Origin: Natronococcus sp. A-GB1
GTDB taxonomy: Archaea; Halobacteriota; Halobacteria; Halobacteriales; Natrialbaceae
Direction of reading: 5' to 3'
Assembly (NCBI RefSeq): GCF_029688845.1
Contig: NZ_JARUKW010000002.1
Span: 186,001-250,000, forward strand
Length of the DNA stretch: 64,000 nucleotides
A program made the position numbers and the translations under genes. A model generated the notes under the pieces. The model had not been told where the DNA came from. It ran no database searches and saw only the letters and a program-made list of their open reading frames with translations. Positions 11,170 to 19,678 of the stretch are shown here, one piece after another (position 1 is the stretch's first letter; each line of letters opens with the position of its first letter).

Positions 11170-12027
11170 ATGCGAATCGCCGTTCCCAACAAGGGCCGCC
11201 TGCACGAGCCGACCATCGACCTCTTAGAGCGGGCGGGGCTGCACCTCGAGAACGGTGCCGAACGGAAGCTGTACGCGGACACCGTCGACCCCGATGTCTC
11301 GGTGCTGTTCGCCCGCGCGGCCGACATCCCCGAGTACGTCGCCGACGGCGCGGCCGAGATGGGGGTGACGGGTTACGACCAGGTCCGCGAGGCCGGCGTC
11401 GACACCGTCGCCGAACTGCTCGACCTCGAGTTCGGTCGCTGCCGGCTCGTGCTCGCGGCGCCCGAGGACGGCGAGATCGAAGCCGTCGCGGATCTGGCCG
11501 GCAAGACCGTCGCCACCGAGTTCCCGAACATCACCCGCGAGTTCTTCGCCGACGCCGGCGTCGAGCCCGACATCGTCGAGGTATCGGGCGCGACCGAACT
11601 CACGCCCCACGTCGAGATGGCCGACGCCATCGTCGACATCACGAGCACTGGGACGACCCTGAAGATGAACCGGCTGGCGATCGTCGAGGAGGTGCTCTCG
11701 AGTTCGGTGCGGCTGTTCGCCCGCGAGGACGTCGTCGACGATCCGAAAGTGCAGGAGGTCCGCACGGCGCTGTCGTCGGTCAAACACGCCGAGGGGAAAC
11801 GCTACCTGATGATGAACGTTCCCGAGGATCGGCTCGGGGACGTCCGCGAGGTAATTCCCGGTCTCGGCGGGCCGACGATCATGGACATCGCCGACGACAA
11901 CGGCGACGGGATGCTGGCGGTCCACGCCGTCGTCGACGAGCGGGACGTCTTCGAGACGATCACCGACGTCAAAGCGGCCGGCGCGAGCGATATTCTCGTC
12001 ACGGAGATCGAACGGCTCGTGGAGTAG
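11170..12027 (+). CDS. hisG: ATP phosphoribosyltransferase, long form (HisG)
   Basis: A 285-residue cytosolic enzyme for the first step of histidine synthesis: ATP plus PRPP gives phosphoribosyl-ATP. The catalytic domain starts at the N-terminus ([11 protein letters not shown]) and contains VTGYDQVRE and the PRPP-binding loop [16 protein letters not shown] near 155-170. A C-terminal ACT-like domain (~215-285; [18 protein letters not shown] then [18 protein letters not shown] end) marks the long, histidine-inhibited, HisZ-independent form. It is a single gene here; hisI lies 33 kb away, so histidine genes are scattered as is usual in haloarchaea. Confidence 0.96.
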   Translation: MRIAVPNKGRLHEPTIDLLERAGLHLENGAERKLYADTVDPDVSVLFARAADIPEYVADGAAEMGVTGYDQVREAGVDTVAELLDLEFGRCRLVLAAPEDGEIEAVADLAGKTVATEFPNITREFFADAGVEPDIVEVSGATELTPHVEMADAIVDITSTGTTLKMNRLAIVEEVLSSSVRLFAREDVVDDPKVQEVRTALSSVKHAEGKRYLMMNVPEDRLGDVREVIPGLGGPTIMDIADDNGDGMLAVHAVVDERDVFETITDVKAAGASDILVTEIERLVE

Positions 12028-12560
12028 GGGCTCGAGCGTTTTAAGTCGTTGTTCGTGGCGTTCCAGCGTACTGATGGCCAAACGGCTTTATCGACTGCTT
12101 GATAGCTAGTGTCGCCTCGAGTCAAGCTCCGTGTTGGAGTGTATCGACCGCCGACGGCCATCAGAACATCAATTCAGTAGCATTTTATCAATATGAACGG
12201 GTCTATCAGTTTGGTCGTTAGCTTAGCCGCCTACGTTCACGCCTGTATCACCGCGCCGGAACACACGTTTCAGCCGTGGTTCGGATTCGTGCTGTTCGTT
12301 GCGGATGTCTTTATTGCGGGAGCCATCGGCCCAGCGACACCACTGTGATACACAGTCTTGTGAGCGATGGCTGATCTAGCTGCCGTACCGGAGCAACTGC
12401 TCGCGGACACGACTCGTACTACCATCGAGGACTGCCATGCCTTCGCCGACAGATTTCTATTTCGGGTGTGACTCGGTGCGTGCCACCGCGCCGGGGACCC
12501 TATAGCCCCAAAAGGATACGCTTCCCTCGAGAAACGAAGGACGACGGCTCAACCCCTCCA
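12028..12560. other. gene-poor, comparatively AT-rich stretch between hisG and a DUF7344-type regulator
   Basis: About 530 bases with lower GC than its surroundings. It contains only very short reading frames, of which one (12193-12348) could be a small membrane peptide. No recognisable transposase fragment or structured RNA was identified. Confidence 0.5.
12193..12348 (+). CDS. possible 51-residue hydrophobic peptide
   Basis: An ATG-to-TGA frame encoding a peptide with two hydrophobic stretches (ISLVVSLAAYVHACI at residues ~5-19 and FGFVLFVADVFIAGAIG at ~30-46). Composition fits a tiny two-helix membrane protein, and the frame lies in an otherwise gene-free region. There is no family match from memory, and chance cannot be excluded. 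Confidence 0.25.
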   Translation: MNGSISLVVSLAAYVHACITAPEHTFQPWFGFVLFVADVFIAGAIGPATPL

Positions 12561-12959
12561 CTACCAGGGTCGCTCGAGATCGAGGTCGACGTCCTCGAGC
12601 AGCGACTCGAACTCGGAGAGGTTCGCCGCGGGCGAGACGAGCCCGCGCTCGCGGTCGTACTCGACGATCCCGTAGCGCTCGAGCAGCGGGAGGTGGGTGC
12701 GACACAACGCGACGTGGACTCGCTGGCGCAGTTCGTGGATCGTCGTCAGGGCGGTCGTCTCGTCCTCGGTATCGGCCAGCCAGCCGACGAGGCGCTGGAC
12801 CGTAATCGGTTCGTCGGAGGCGAGCAGGTACCTGAGCACCTCGCGCCGACGATCGTTCGCCAGCACGCGACCGAACTCTCCCCGGGAGATGGCGCGGAGG
12901 CGGACGCTTTCGCCACTGAACCCCTCGGAGACGGCCGTTCGGTCCGGATGGATCGTCAT
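12561..12959 (-). CDS. DUF7344-type winged-helix protein
   Basis: A 132-residue protein with the layout of haloarchaeal DUF7344 regulators: FGRVLANDRRREVLRYLL, a helix-turn-helix segment ITVQRLVGWLADTEDE, the helix TTIHELRQRVHVALCRTHLP, and the wing LLERYGIVEYDRERGLV. The ATG at 12959 was chosen because it places the conserved winged helix about 30 residues in, while upstream codons encode no recognisable domain. The target is unknown. It is isolated, with no clear operon partner. Confidence 0.78.
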   Translation of the reverse strand: MTIHPDRTAVSEGFSGESVRLRAISRGEFGRVLANDRRREVLRYLLASDEPITVQRLVGWLADTEDETTALTTIHELRQRVHVALCRTHLPLLERYGIVEYDRERGLVSPAANLSEFESLLEDVDLDLERPW

Positions 12960-13271
12960 CGTCGGTAGAGACTCACGGATCCCGAATAAACGCGGTCGGT
13001 CGTTTCGAACCGTCAGCGCCGGTTCAGACCAGTCTCTGCGATCCGAAGCGGAATAAACGGTCTTCAACTCGCGCGAACGATCGGATCGAACCCGTCGCTC
13101 GTGGCTATGTAGGAGTTAAACCGGGATTACCGGTCCGTTCGCGGCGATCGACGGGTGGGTTGTATCGGTTGCCGGTTCGAACGGACGGCCTTCGGTGACG
13201 TCGTCGTGAACGGTCAGTACGAACGATTCTCTGAGCGGACTGTCGTTCGCGAGAATCGGTTTCGAAACGCG
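12960..13271. other. intergenic region upstream of the DUF7344-type gene
   Basis: About 310 bases without a convincing gene. A GGTTCGAAC string at 13174 resembles a tRNA T-loop, but no matching acceptor or anticodon arms were found. Confidence 0.5.
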
Positions 13272-13832
13272 TTACTCGAGTAGGCCGAGGTCCTCGAGGC
13301 GCGAGACGATCTTGTCGACGGCGTGTTCGGCGTCCTTGGGCTTCTTCCCGCCGGTGATGACGAGCTTCCCGGAGCCGAACAGCAGGGCGACGACCTCTGG
13401 TTCGTCGAGCCGGTAGACGAGACCGGGGAACTGCTCTGGCTCGTACTCGATGTTCTCGAGACCCAGCCCGATCGCGATCGCGTTCAGGTTGAGGTTGCGT
13501 CCGAGGTCCGCGCTCGTCACGATGTTCTGGACGACGATCTCGGGGTCCTCGTTGACCTGAATCTGGAGCTCCCGGAGCTTGTCGAAGACGATACGGAGGC
13601 TCTCGTGGACGTCGTCGGTGCTTTTGGCACCGGTACAGACGATCTTCCCGGAGCGGAAGATCAGTGCAGCGGACTTGGGATTTTGCGTGCGGTAGACGAG
13701 ACCGGGGAACTGCTCGGGGTCGTAGTCGGCCCCCTCGAGGTCCATCGCGACGCTCTGCAGATCGAGCTCCTGTCCGATGCCGGTCGACGCCACCACGTTT
13801 TCGATGTTGATGGTGTCCTTCGGATCCGTCAT
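13272..13832 (-). CDS. tbp: TATA-box-binding protein (TBP)
   Basis: A 186-residue general transcription factor that nucleates the archaeal preinitiation complex. The saddle is built from two direct repeats, seen as paired blocks YDPEQFPGLVYRTQNPK / YEPEQFPGLVYRLDEPE and LIFRSGKIVCTGAKS / LLFGSGKLVITGGKK, each followed by a helix. Length and the acidic C-terminus fit haloarchaeal TBPs, of which many genomes carry several paralogues; this one has no obvious truncation. A strong TATA box lies 26-37 nt upstream of the ATG, so TBP probably drives its own leaderless transcript. Confidence 0.97.
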   Translation of the reverse strand: MTDPKDTINIENVVASTGIGQELDLQSVAMDLEGADYDPEQFPGLVYRTQNPKSAALIFRSGKIVCTGAKSTDDVHESLRIVFDKLRELQIQVNEDPEIVVQNIVTSADLGRNLNLNAIAIGLGLENIEYEPEQFPGLVYRLDEPEVVALLFGSGKLVITGGKKPKDAEHAVDKIVSRLEDLGLLE

Positions 13833-13857
13833 AAGTCGCTTAAAAAGACGTATTTAA

Positions 13858-13869
13858 GGTTTATAAAGG
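13858..13869 (-). promoter_or_regulatory. TATA box of the tbp gene
   Basis: On the minus strand the box reads CCTTTATAAACC, 26-37 nt before the ATG at 13832, a near-ideal haloarchaeal box. A second TTAAATA lies a few bases downstream. Confidence 0.6.
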
Positions 13870-14034
13870 TTGGTACCGGCACCTGATATGTCCGGTTTAT
13901 ATCGATCGGTTCGAAACCGGGATCAGTGTCGCTCGGCCGCCTTCTGCCGGTTCGGCGGCGATGCTGTGATCGTCACCCGAGCGTTGGCTGAGGAAAACGG
14001 TACCCTGATACTCGAGCCGGAGCGATGATCCGAC

Positions 14035-15120
14035 GTGTACTTCCTCGAGCTCGGTGGCGAGGACGACGCGTTCGCAACCCGCGAGGCCGAAAGCGCCGCG
14101 GCTGACGTCCGCCCGGTTGCGCCCGGGCTCGCCGTTGCGAACGCCGTCGTTCCCGAGCGCATCCGCGGACTGGCCTACACGCACCGCGCGAGCGCGCTGC
14201 TGGGCCGGACCGACGCCGACCTCGCCAGTGCGACGGTGTTGCTCGAGGCCGCGCCGATCGACCGGTCGGGAACGGTCGCGGTGCGCGCGACCGACGTCCA
14301 CGGCTCGGCGGGCGTCGCGACCGACCGCGCGGAGCGCGAACTCGGTCAGGTCCTGGTCGACCGCGGCTTCGAGGTCGACCTCGAGGATCCCGATCACGTC
14401 CTGCGGGTGGCGTTCTCCGAGGGACGGCTCGAGCGCGACGGGGACGGCCGCGGCGACCTGCTCTCGGCTCTCGACGACGAGGGCGGCGAACCGCGAGGCG
14501 AGCGAGTCTCGGTCTGTGCGCTCGGCTGGCTCGCGGCCGAGAGCGTCCGAGACTTCGGGACCCGTGCGCCCACCGACAAACCCTTCTTCCAGCCCGGGAG
14601 CATGGATCCGCTGCTGGCCCGCGCGGTCGCGAACGTCGCCGGTGCCCGATCTGGCGCGACGATTCTGGACCCGATGTGTGGCACGGGTGGCGTGCTGGTC
14701 GAGGCGGGGCTGGTCGGCGCCGACGTCGTCGGCACCGACGCTCAGGCGAAGATGGCCCGCGGTGCGCGGACGAACCTCGAGCACTTCCTCGAGCGCGACG
14801 GGCCGTCGCCGACGGGCACCGAACGCGGTTCGTGGCACGTCGGTCGCGGCGACGCCACTCGGTTGCCGATCGCCGACGATGCGGTCGACGGCGTCGTCTT
14901 CGACGCCCCCTACGGTCGCCAGTCGAAGATCGATACTCACCGCCTCGAGGACCTCGTTTCCGGTGCGCTCGCCGAAACTCGGCGGGTCGCCTCTCGGGCT
15001 GTCGTCGTCGCGGACCGCTCGTGGGCCGCGGAAGCTCGCGAGGCCGGCTGGGAGCTCGAGGCCGCGTTCGAACGCCGCGTCCACCGGTCGCTGACGCGGT
15101 ACGTGCTGGTGCTCGAGTGA
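14035..15120 (+). CDS. tRNA (guanine10-N2)-methyltransferase, THUMP-type
   Basis: A 361-residue tRNA-modifying enzyme of the archaeal Trm11/Trm-G10 family, which mono- and dimethylates G10. An N-terminal THUMP-like region (~1-165; GLAYTHRASALLG, LGQVLVDRGFEVDLEDPD) precedes the Rossmann methyltransferase: motif I ILDPMCGTGGVLVEAGL (~205-221), VVGTDAQAKMARGARTN, DATRLPIADDAVDG, and motif IV FDAPYGRQSK. Canonical motif IV is DPPYG; here it is DAPYG, still plausible. PFFQPGSMDP before motif I is typical. A DNPH1-like gene follows on the same strand. Confidence 0.9.
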   Translation: MYFLELGGEDDAFATREAESAAADVRPVAPGLAVANAVVPERIRGLAYTHRASALLGRTDADLASATVLLEAAPIDRSGTVAVRATDVHGSAGVATDRAERELGQVLVDRGFEVDLEDPDHVLRVAFSEGRLERDGDGRGDLLSALDDEGGEPRGERVSVCALGWLAAESVRDFGTRAPTDKPFFQPGSMDPLLARAVANVAGARSGATILDPMCGTGGVLVEAGLVGADVVGTDAQAKMARGARTNLEHFLERDGPSPTGTERGSWHVGRGDATRLPIADDAVDGVVFDAPYGRQSKIDTHRLEDLVSGALAETRRVASRAVVVADRSWAAEAREAGWELEAAFERRVHRSLTRYVLVLE

Positions 15121-15205
15121 CGGCCGTTCGAGACCGGTCGACCCGTTTCGATCCCCACGAGTCACGATAGGAGACTGTTAAGACCCGATACCGCCACGGT
15201 CCCGT

Positions 15206-15628
15206 ATGGAGATCTTCTTCAGCGGCTCCATCCGCGGCGGTCGGGACGACGTCGATCTGTACGCCGAACTTATCGACTTCCTCGAGCAGCACGGAACGGT
15301 TCTCACCGAACACGTCGGAACCGAGGACGTCGAGGCCGAACAGGCCGACGTCGGGCTCACGGATGGCGACATCCACGATCAGGACGTCGCCTGGCTCCGG
15401 CAGGCCGACGTCGTGGTCGCCGAGGTGACGAAGCCGAGTCTCGGCGTCGGCTACGAACTCGGGCGGGCCGTCGCTTGGGAGATGCCCGTACTTGCGCTCT
15501 ACCGTCCAGAGGGCGAACACGATCTGTCGGCGATGGTACGGGGCAACGACGCCATCGAGGTGGCCGAGTACCGAACCGTAGCGGAGGTCGAGCCCGTTCT
15601 CGAGGCGTTCTTCGAGCGAACTCGCTGA
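15206..15628 (+). CDS. 2'-deoxynucleoside 5'-phosphate N-hydrolase-like (DNPH1/RCL family)
   Basis: A 140-residue small enzyme of the nucleoside 2-deoxyribosyltransferase superfamily. The whole protein tracks the human DNPH1 pattern: FFSGSIRGGRDD at the N-terminus (phosphate/base binding), TVLTEHVG, the HDQDVAWLRQADVVVAEV block, the catalytic Glu in SLGVGYELGRAVAW, and a C-terminal SAMVRGN that binds the 5'-phosphate. The expected reaction is cleavage of the N-glycosidic bond of (modified) deoxynucleotides, a nucleotide-pool sanitising role. It lies 85 nt downstream of the tRNA methyltransferase. Confidence 0.88.
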   Translation: MEIFFSGSIRGGRDDVDLYAELIDFLEQHGTVLTEHVGTEDVEAEQADVGLTDGDIHDQDVAWLRQADVVVAEVTKPSLGVGYELGRAVAWEMPVLALYRPEGEHDLSAMVRGNDAIEVAEYRTVAEVEPVLEAFFERTR

Positions 15629-15709
15629 GAACGCACTCGGTTTTTCTCAGCACGTGGTCGGACCGCGGATCGACGAGGGGTTTCCGACAACGAACGACTG
15701 ATGCGCCGG

Positions 15710-16162
15710 TTACACGTCGACATCGTCGAGGTCTATCGTCTCGACCTCCCACTCGTCGTCTGGAATTTTCGCGATCAGTTCGATCTCGACCAGTGCATCG
15801 TCGAGCAGCGATGCCACCCCGATCATCGTACTCGCAGGGTAGTGCGGTCGCTCGAAGAACTCGGATCTGACCTCGTGGAGCGCCACCTGTCCCTCGCGGG
15901 AGAGTTCATCCTCACGGACGTACCAGCGCGATTCGATCACGTCATTTATGCCGCCGCCAAACGCTGCCAGGCCCTCTTCGAAGTACTCGAGGATCGTCCG
16001 CGCCTGCTCGCGGAGGGTCCCCTCTTCGTGGGTGTTGCCCGAAAAGACGACGTGCCGATACCTGCCGTGTTCGGTTGCGACAGCGTAGCTCATCTGTGGT
16101 TCGTCCGCACTGTCCGAGTCGAGCTCACCTAGCAAGCCGGGGAGGAGCGCGATCTTTTTCAC
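15710..16162 (-). CDS. RidA (YjgF/YER057c/UK114) family protein
   Basis: A 150-residue cytosolic protein. The RidA fold is recognised from YRHVVFSGNTHEEGTL, the QARTILEYFEEGLAAFGGGINDVIE helix region, and the C-terminal YPASTMIGVASLLDD and ALVEIELIAKIP. RidA enzymes deaminate reactive enamine/imine intermediates such as 2-aminoacrylate; the ligand Arg near the C-terminus of classical RidA (PARxxV) is replaced here by YPASTMIGV, so it belongs to one of the Rid subfamilies lacking that Arg and may have another activity. The frame opens with GTG at 16162; an ATG at 16093 would give 127 residues, nearer the family length. Confidence 0.82.
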   Translation of the reverse strand: MKKIALLPGLLGELDSDSADEPQMSYAVATEHGRYRHVVFSGNTHEEGTLREQARTILEYFEEGLAAFGGGINDVIESRWYVREDELSREGQVALHEVRSEFFERPHYPASTMIGVASLLDDALVEIELIAKIPDDEWEVETIDLDDVDV

Positions 16163-16230
16163 GCCGATGAAGTTTTCGTTGAAATCATATAATTGTGCTT
16201 ACTGTCAGAGTGACTCACCACTGGACCGAT

Positions 16231-16665
16231 TCAGTCGGCTTTCAGCGCTCGTTCTTGCAACTGCTTGCCCTTCTCGCTCTCGACGGAGAGTTCAGGGACC
16301 GGCACCGACTTCCCCTCGCTATCGATCGCGACGAACGTAAAGGAGGACTCGGTCGTCTTCTCGACCTCGCCGGTGCGCGGCTCCTCGCGCCAGGCCCGCA
16401 GCGCGACGTGGACGCTCGTGCGGCCCGCGTCGTAGACGTAGGCCTCGACCAGCGCGATGTCGCCGATCCTGATCGGCCGCTCGAAGTCGAGTTCGTTCAC
16501 GCGGGCGGTGACGCAGGTTTCGCCGGCAAAGCGCATCGCCGACATCGCGGCGGTCTCGTCGAGCCACTTCATCAGGTTCCCACCGTGGAGCGTGTTGTTG
16601 TTGTTCGCGTGGTTGGGCTGGACACGGAACCGGTTCTCGATGCGAGTGTCGAGGAGTGACGCCAT
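16231..16665 (-). CDS. acyl-CoA thioesterase, hotdog fold (YciA/BACH-like)
   Basis: A 144-residue cytosolic enzyme hydrolysing acyl-CoA thioesters. Hallmarks are NHANNNNTLHGGNLMKWLDE (residues 18-37), with the Asn and Asp/Glu positions of BACH-type hotdogs, then AAMSAMRFAGETCVTARVNEL and FERPIRIGDIALVEAYV. Length fits a single-hotdog protein that would form a hexamer. It lies between the RidA gene and a membrane-protein gene; no operon partner points to the physiological acyl-CoA. Confidence 0.9.
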   Translation of the reverse strand: MASLLDTRIENRFRVQPNHANNNNTLHGGNLMKWLDETAAMSAMRFAGETCVTARVNELDFERPIRIGDIALVEAYVYDAGRTSVHVALRAWREEPRTGEVEKTTESSFTFVAIDSEGKSVPVPELSVESEKGKQLQERALKAD

Positions 16666-16753
16666 GCTCGAGGGGTACGCGACGGGACGAATAAACCCGT
16701 CCGAAACGGGACGCTACAGGCACATTTTTGACAGTTCCATTGGGTCAGTCCGT

Positions 16754-17332
16754 ATGGATCGCGGAACACCGGCTCCGCCGTGGCCCCGCTGGTTTCGGCT
16801 CGTGTGTTACGGGCTGGTCGCGGTGATCCTCCTCGGGATGACCTACCGGACCCTCGAGGACGCGACGTCGACTCGAGCGGTGCTGCAGGGAGTCGGTGGA
16901 ATCGCCGTCCTGTGTCTCTTGCTTGGCTACCTCTACGTCTCGAAGACGCGGTGGCGCGATCGAAACGCGCTGTCCGGGCTGGCATTGCTCGCCTGTCTCG
17001 GCATCACCGTCGGGATCCTGGCGGCGCTCGCGCCAGACAGCCAGTGGTTGGACCGCGAGTTCGTCGTCGTACTCGGTGCCGGGATCCTGCTCGCACTCGC
17101 ACTGATCCTCTCGCGCTTTATTTCCCTCTCGGGGCGGGTCTTCGGCGTCGTCGTTTCGGCCGTCGGCATCGGAATTATCGGACTGTATACCGCTGGATAC
17201 TGGGAGGCGGCGGGACGACGGAATCCGTTCGTCGCGGGAGCGATCTGTCTGCTTATTGGACTCCTGTACGTCATCAAACCGGACGCGATGGCCGAACTCG
17301 AGCGCCAGGCACGAGATCGGGAAGCCGACTGA
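16754..17332 (+). CDS. hypothetical six-helix membrane protein
   Basis: A 192-residue protein with about six hydrophobic helices (approximately 16-32, 43-60, 73-92, 100-118, 124-145 and 155-174), a short Pro-rich cytosolic N-terminus and a charged C-terminal tail ending in EADs. No motif or family is recognised. The ATG at 16754 was chosen because reading further upstream enters the divergent thioesterase gene. It converges with the RFC subunit gene. Confidence 0.7.
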   Translation: MDRGTPAPPWPRWFRLVCYGLVAVILLGMTYRTLEDATSTRAVLQGVGGIAVLCLLLGYLYVSKTRWRDRNALSGLALLACLGITVGILAALAPDSQWLDREFVVVLGAGILLALALILSRFISLSGRVFGVVVSAVGIGIIGLYTAGYWEAAGRRNPFVAGAICLLIGLLYVIKPDAMAELERQARDREAD

Positions 17333-18337
17333 TCAGGCGTCCCGTCCCAGCTCTGCGAGCAGATGCGAGACGTGGATCCGGTCGCTCGTTCCCTCGTGCA
17401 TCTCGAACTCGACGTCGGCGGCGAGTCGGTGGGTACGGGCGAGCTTCTCGCCCTGGTAGCGTTTTCGTGCGATCTCGAGAACGAGATCCAGTACCTCCTC
17501 GCCGTCGAGTCCCTCGTCGACGAGCAGGTTGTCCAGGGTCTTCCGCGCGTCCGTGAAGTCGCCGCGTTCGGCGTCGTCGAGCATCCCCTCGACCTCGTCC
17601 TCGAGGCCGACCTCGCCGATCGTCTCGTAGGCCGCGCTCATCGTCAGCTCGCCCGCATCCTCGACGGTGGTCTGGGCTGCGAGGATCGCCTGTCGCAGGT
17701 TGCCGTTCGCGTAGCCGGCGACGAACTCGAGGCCCTCGGCGTCGTAGTCGACCCCCTCCGCGTCGACGATTCGCTCGAGGACCGCGACGGTCTCCTCGCT
17801 GGTCGGCGCCCGCACCGAAACGGGGAAACACCGCGAGCGGATCGGCGGAATGAGCTTCGTCGGCTGGCGGGTCGCGATGACGAACTGTGTCGTCCGGTGG
17901 TGTTGTTCCATGATCCGGCGAAGCGCCTGCTGGAAGTCCTCACGGACGTCCTCGGCGTTGTCGAGCAGGATCGTCTTGTACTCGCCGGTGACTGGCGCGT
18001 AGCTTGCGGACTCCTTGAGCACGCGGTTGATCATGTCGCGTTTGGACATCGACGACCGACCGGTCAGAAACGAGGCGAACCGGGGGTCGTTCTTGATCTC
18101 AGTCTTCGTTCGGCCGAAGAAGTCGGCAACGTTGATCTCGACCAGATCGTTGTCGGGGTCCTCGTGCGCTTCTCGAGCGAGCGCGCGCGCCGCCGCGGTC
18201 TTGCCGCTGCCGGGCGGTCCCTGCAGGACGAGGTTCAGCGGCTCCTCGACGGCTCGCTCTAGGTACTCGCGAGCGTCGTCCTGTGGCAACTCGGCCAGCT
18301 CCGGGGCGTGGGTGTCGGTCCACAGCGGCGCGTCCAT
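17333..18337 (-). CDS. rfcC: replication factor C small-subunit homologue (RfcC-type clamp-loader subunit)
   Basis: A 334-residue AAA+ protein that helps load the PCNA clamp on primed DNA. Walker A is GPPGSGKTAAARAL (~40-53); Walker B is LLDNAED (~124-130), with Asn where clamp-loader ATPases have the catalytic Glu (LLDEAD). The trans-acting SRC arginine motif is present (IRSRCFPV, ~167-174). A C-terminal helical collar domain follows (~225-334). The Walker B change and overall divergence match the second small subunit (RfcC) of haloarchaea, which is thought to occupy one special place in a three-component RFC. Gene symbol assigned on that basis. Confidence 0.82.
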   Translation of the reverse strand: MDAPLWTDTHAPELAELPQDDAREYLERAVEEPLNLVLQGPPGSGKTAAARALAREAHEDPDNDLVEINVADFFGRTKTEIKNDPRFASFLTGRSSMSKRDMINRVLKESASYAPVTGEYKTILLDNAEDVREDFQQALRRIMEQHHRTTQFVIATRQPTKLIPPIRSRCFPVSVRAPTSEETVAVLERIVDAEGVDYDAEGLEFVAGYANGNLRQAILAAQTTVEDAGELTMSAAYETIGEVGLEDEVEGMLDDAERGDFTDARKTLDNLLVDEGLDGEEVLDLVLEIARKRYQGEKLARTHRLAADVEFEMHEGTSDRIHVSHLLAELGRDA

Positions 18338-18388
18338 CGCTCGCCGGTAGGGGAGAGGGCGGTAAGAATCGGTCGGTTGGACGCCGCG

Positions 18389-19525
18389 TTACTCGTCGTC
18401 GCCGTCGTCCTCGTTATCATCGTCGTCATCCTCGTCGTTCGACTCGTCCTCGGCTTCGACGTCGGCGATAGTGAACGTCTCCTCGACTGGTTCGCCGTCG
18501 TGCTCGAGCGGCTCCGCCGACTCGACGTCGTCGGGCTCGCCCTCGTAGACGACGGCCGTGAGCTCGTCGTCCTCGTCGACGGTGACGTCGTCGTCGAACG
18601 CGACGCTGACGTTCTCGTGTTCGCCGGCCTCGAGTTCGTCGCTGGTTCCGAGCACCTCGTCGTCGTCCTCGATTGCGACGAACCCGTCCTCGGGCGTGGC
18701 GACGTCGACGGTCACCTCGTCGGTGTCGGCGTCGACGACCGAAACCGACGGATCGGTGTGGAACTCGAGGTCGATCTCGCCGACCTCGCCGTCGTCGTCG
18801 GTGTAGACGCCAATCGACTGGGTTCCGGGCGGTGTCCCGCTCAGGTCGACCTCGAAGCTGACCTCGCGGTCCTCGCCGCCGTCGAGCTCGAGGATCTGCC
18901 GCTCGAGGACGGTTCCGTTCAGCCGGAACTCGACGACCTGTTGCTGGTCGAACTCCGTCGGGTTTCGAACCTCCGCGACGACTCCGATCGTCTCGTTGGT
19001 CGTCGCCGACTCTGGCGCGGTCATCGATTCGACGACGAACGAGTCCGAGACCGCCTCCTCGTCGTCCGGGGTCACCGATGCGGTGTCGCTAACCGGGTAG
19101 CCGTCATCGAGGTAGGGCTGGTCCTCCTCGCCCTCGGTCTCGTAGTACGTGAACGTCTCGTCGCCGGTGGTATCCTGGTGAACCGTCGCGGTCAACTGAC
19201 CGACGAGATCGGTCTCGTTCTCCTCGCTCTCGACGGTGAGGTTTTCGTGTGTTCCGTCCTCGAGGTACGTCGAGACGGCGAGGGATTCGTCGCCCGCGCC
19301 GGTGATGACGACGAAGCCGCCGTCCGAGAGCGTAACCTCGTCGATGGTGACGCTCACGCCGTCGCTCTCCTGGTCCTCGAACGCGATCGAGGCAGATGGC
19401 TCGTCGTCGACGCCGAAGATGACAGGGGCCTGACCAACGACGATACCGGCCGCGAGGACCACTGTGATCGCAATCAGGATGGCGGCAACTCGTTTAATAG
19501 TTCCGAACGTCGGTCTCGAACTCAT
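18389..19525 (-). CDS. secreted/membrane-anchored DUF7282 - CARDB-like protein with acidic tail
   Basis: A 378-residue exported protein. A hydrophobic N-terminal helix (~12-32) acts as signal or anchor. A first domain (~50-135: VSVTIDEVTLSDGGFVVI, VSTYLEDGTHENLTV) and a later copy (~265-345: VTVDVATPEDGFVAIED, LEAGEHENVSVAFDD) both match the DUF7282 pattern common in haloarchaeal surface proteins. Between them (~150-245) lies a CARDB-like beta-sandwich (TTNETIGVVAEVRNPTEF, FDQQQVVEFRLNG, SIGVYTDDDGEVG). The C-terminus is a run of Asp/Glu/Asn. The role is probably adhesive or structural at the cell surface, inferred from family and location. Confidence 0.78.
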   Translation of the reverse strand: MSSRPTFGTIKRVAAILIAITVVLAAGIVVGQAPVIFGVDDEPSASIAFEDQESDGVSVTIDEVTLSDGGFVVITGAGDESLAVSTYLEDGTHENLTVESEENETDLVGQLTATVHQDTTGDETFTYYETEGEEDQPYLDDGYPVSDTASVTPDDEEAVSDSFVVESMTAPESATTNETIGVVAEVRNPTEFDQQQVVEFRLNGTVLERQILELDGGEDREVSFEVDLSGTPPGTQSIGVYTDDDGEVGEIDLEFHTDPSVSVVDADTDEVTVDVATPEDGFVAIEDDDEVLGTSDELEAGEHENVSVAFDDDVTVDEDDELTAVVYEGEPDDVESAEPLEHDGEPVEETFTIADVEAEDESNDEDDDDDNEDDGDDE

Positions 19526-19678
19526 TTGGGGATGGTGTTGTTCGACACGTTAGAGCTACAGGAACGTAAAACGCACAGTCCGTTCGCCGCGCCGGAACGG
19601 ACCGACCGTCGTTCGCGTGCGAATCGGTTGGCGTTGGATCCGAAGGCGGTTTAGTCTCAGCGCGTCGAACACGCAGTG

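Noticed and set aside
12367..12471. 34-codon frame (MADLAAVPEQLLADTT...)
   Set aside because: Short, no promoter or family pattern and no hydrophobic or structural feature; probably chance.
13174..13182. GGTTCGAAC, a tRNA T-loop-like string
   Set aside because: No acceptor stem, D-arm or anticodon arm can be built around it.
16457..16753. N-terminal extension of the six-helix membrane protein
   Set aside because: It overlaps the divergent thioesterase gene and lacks protein-like character; the ATG at 16754 fits the first helix.
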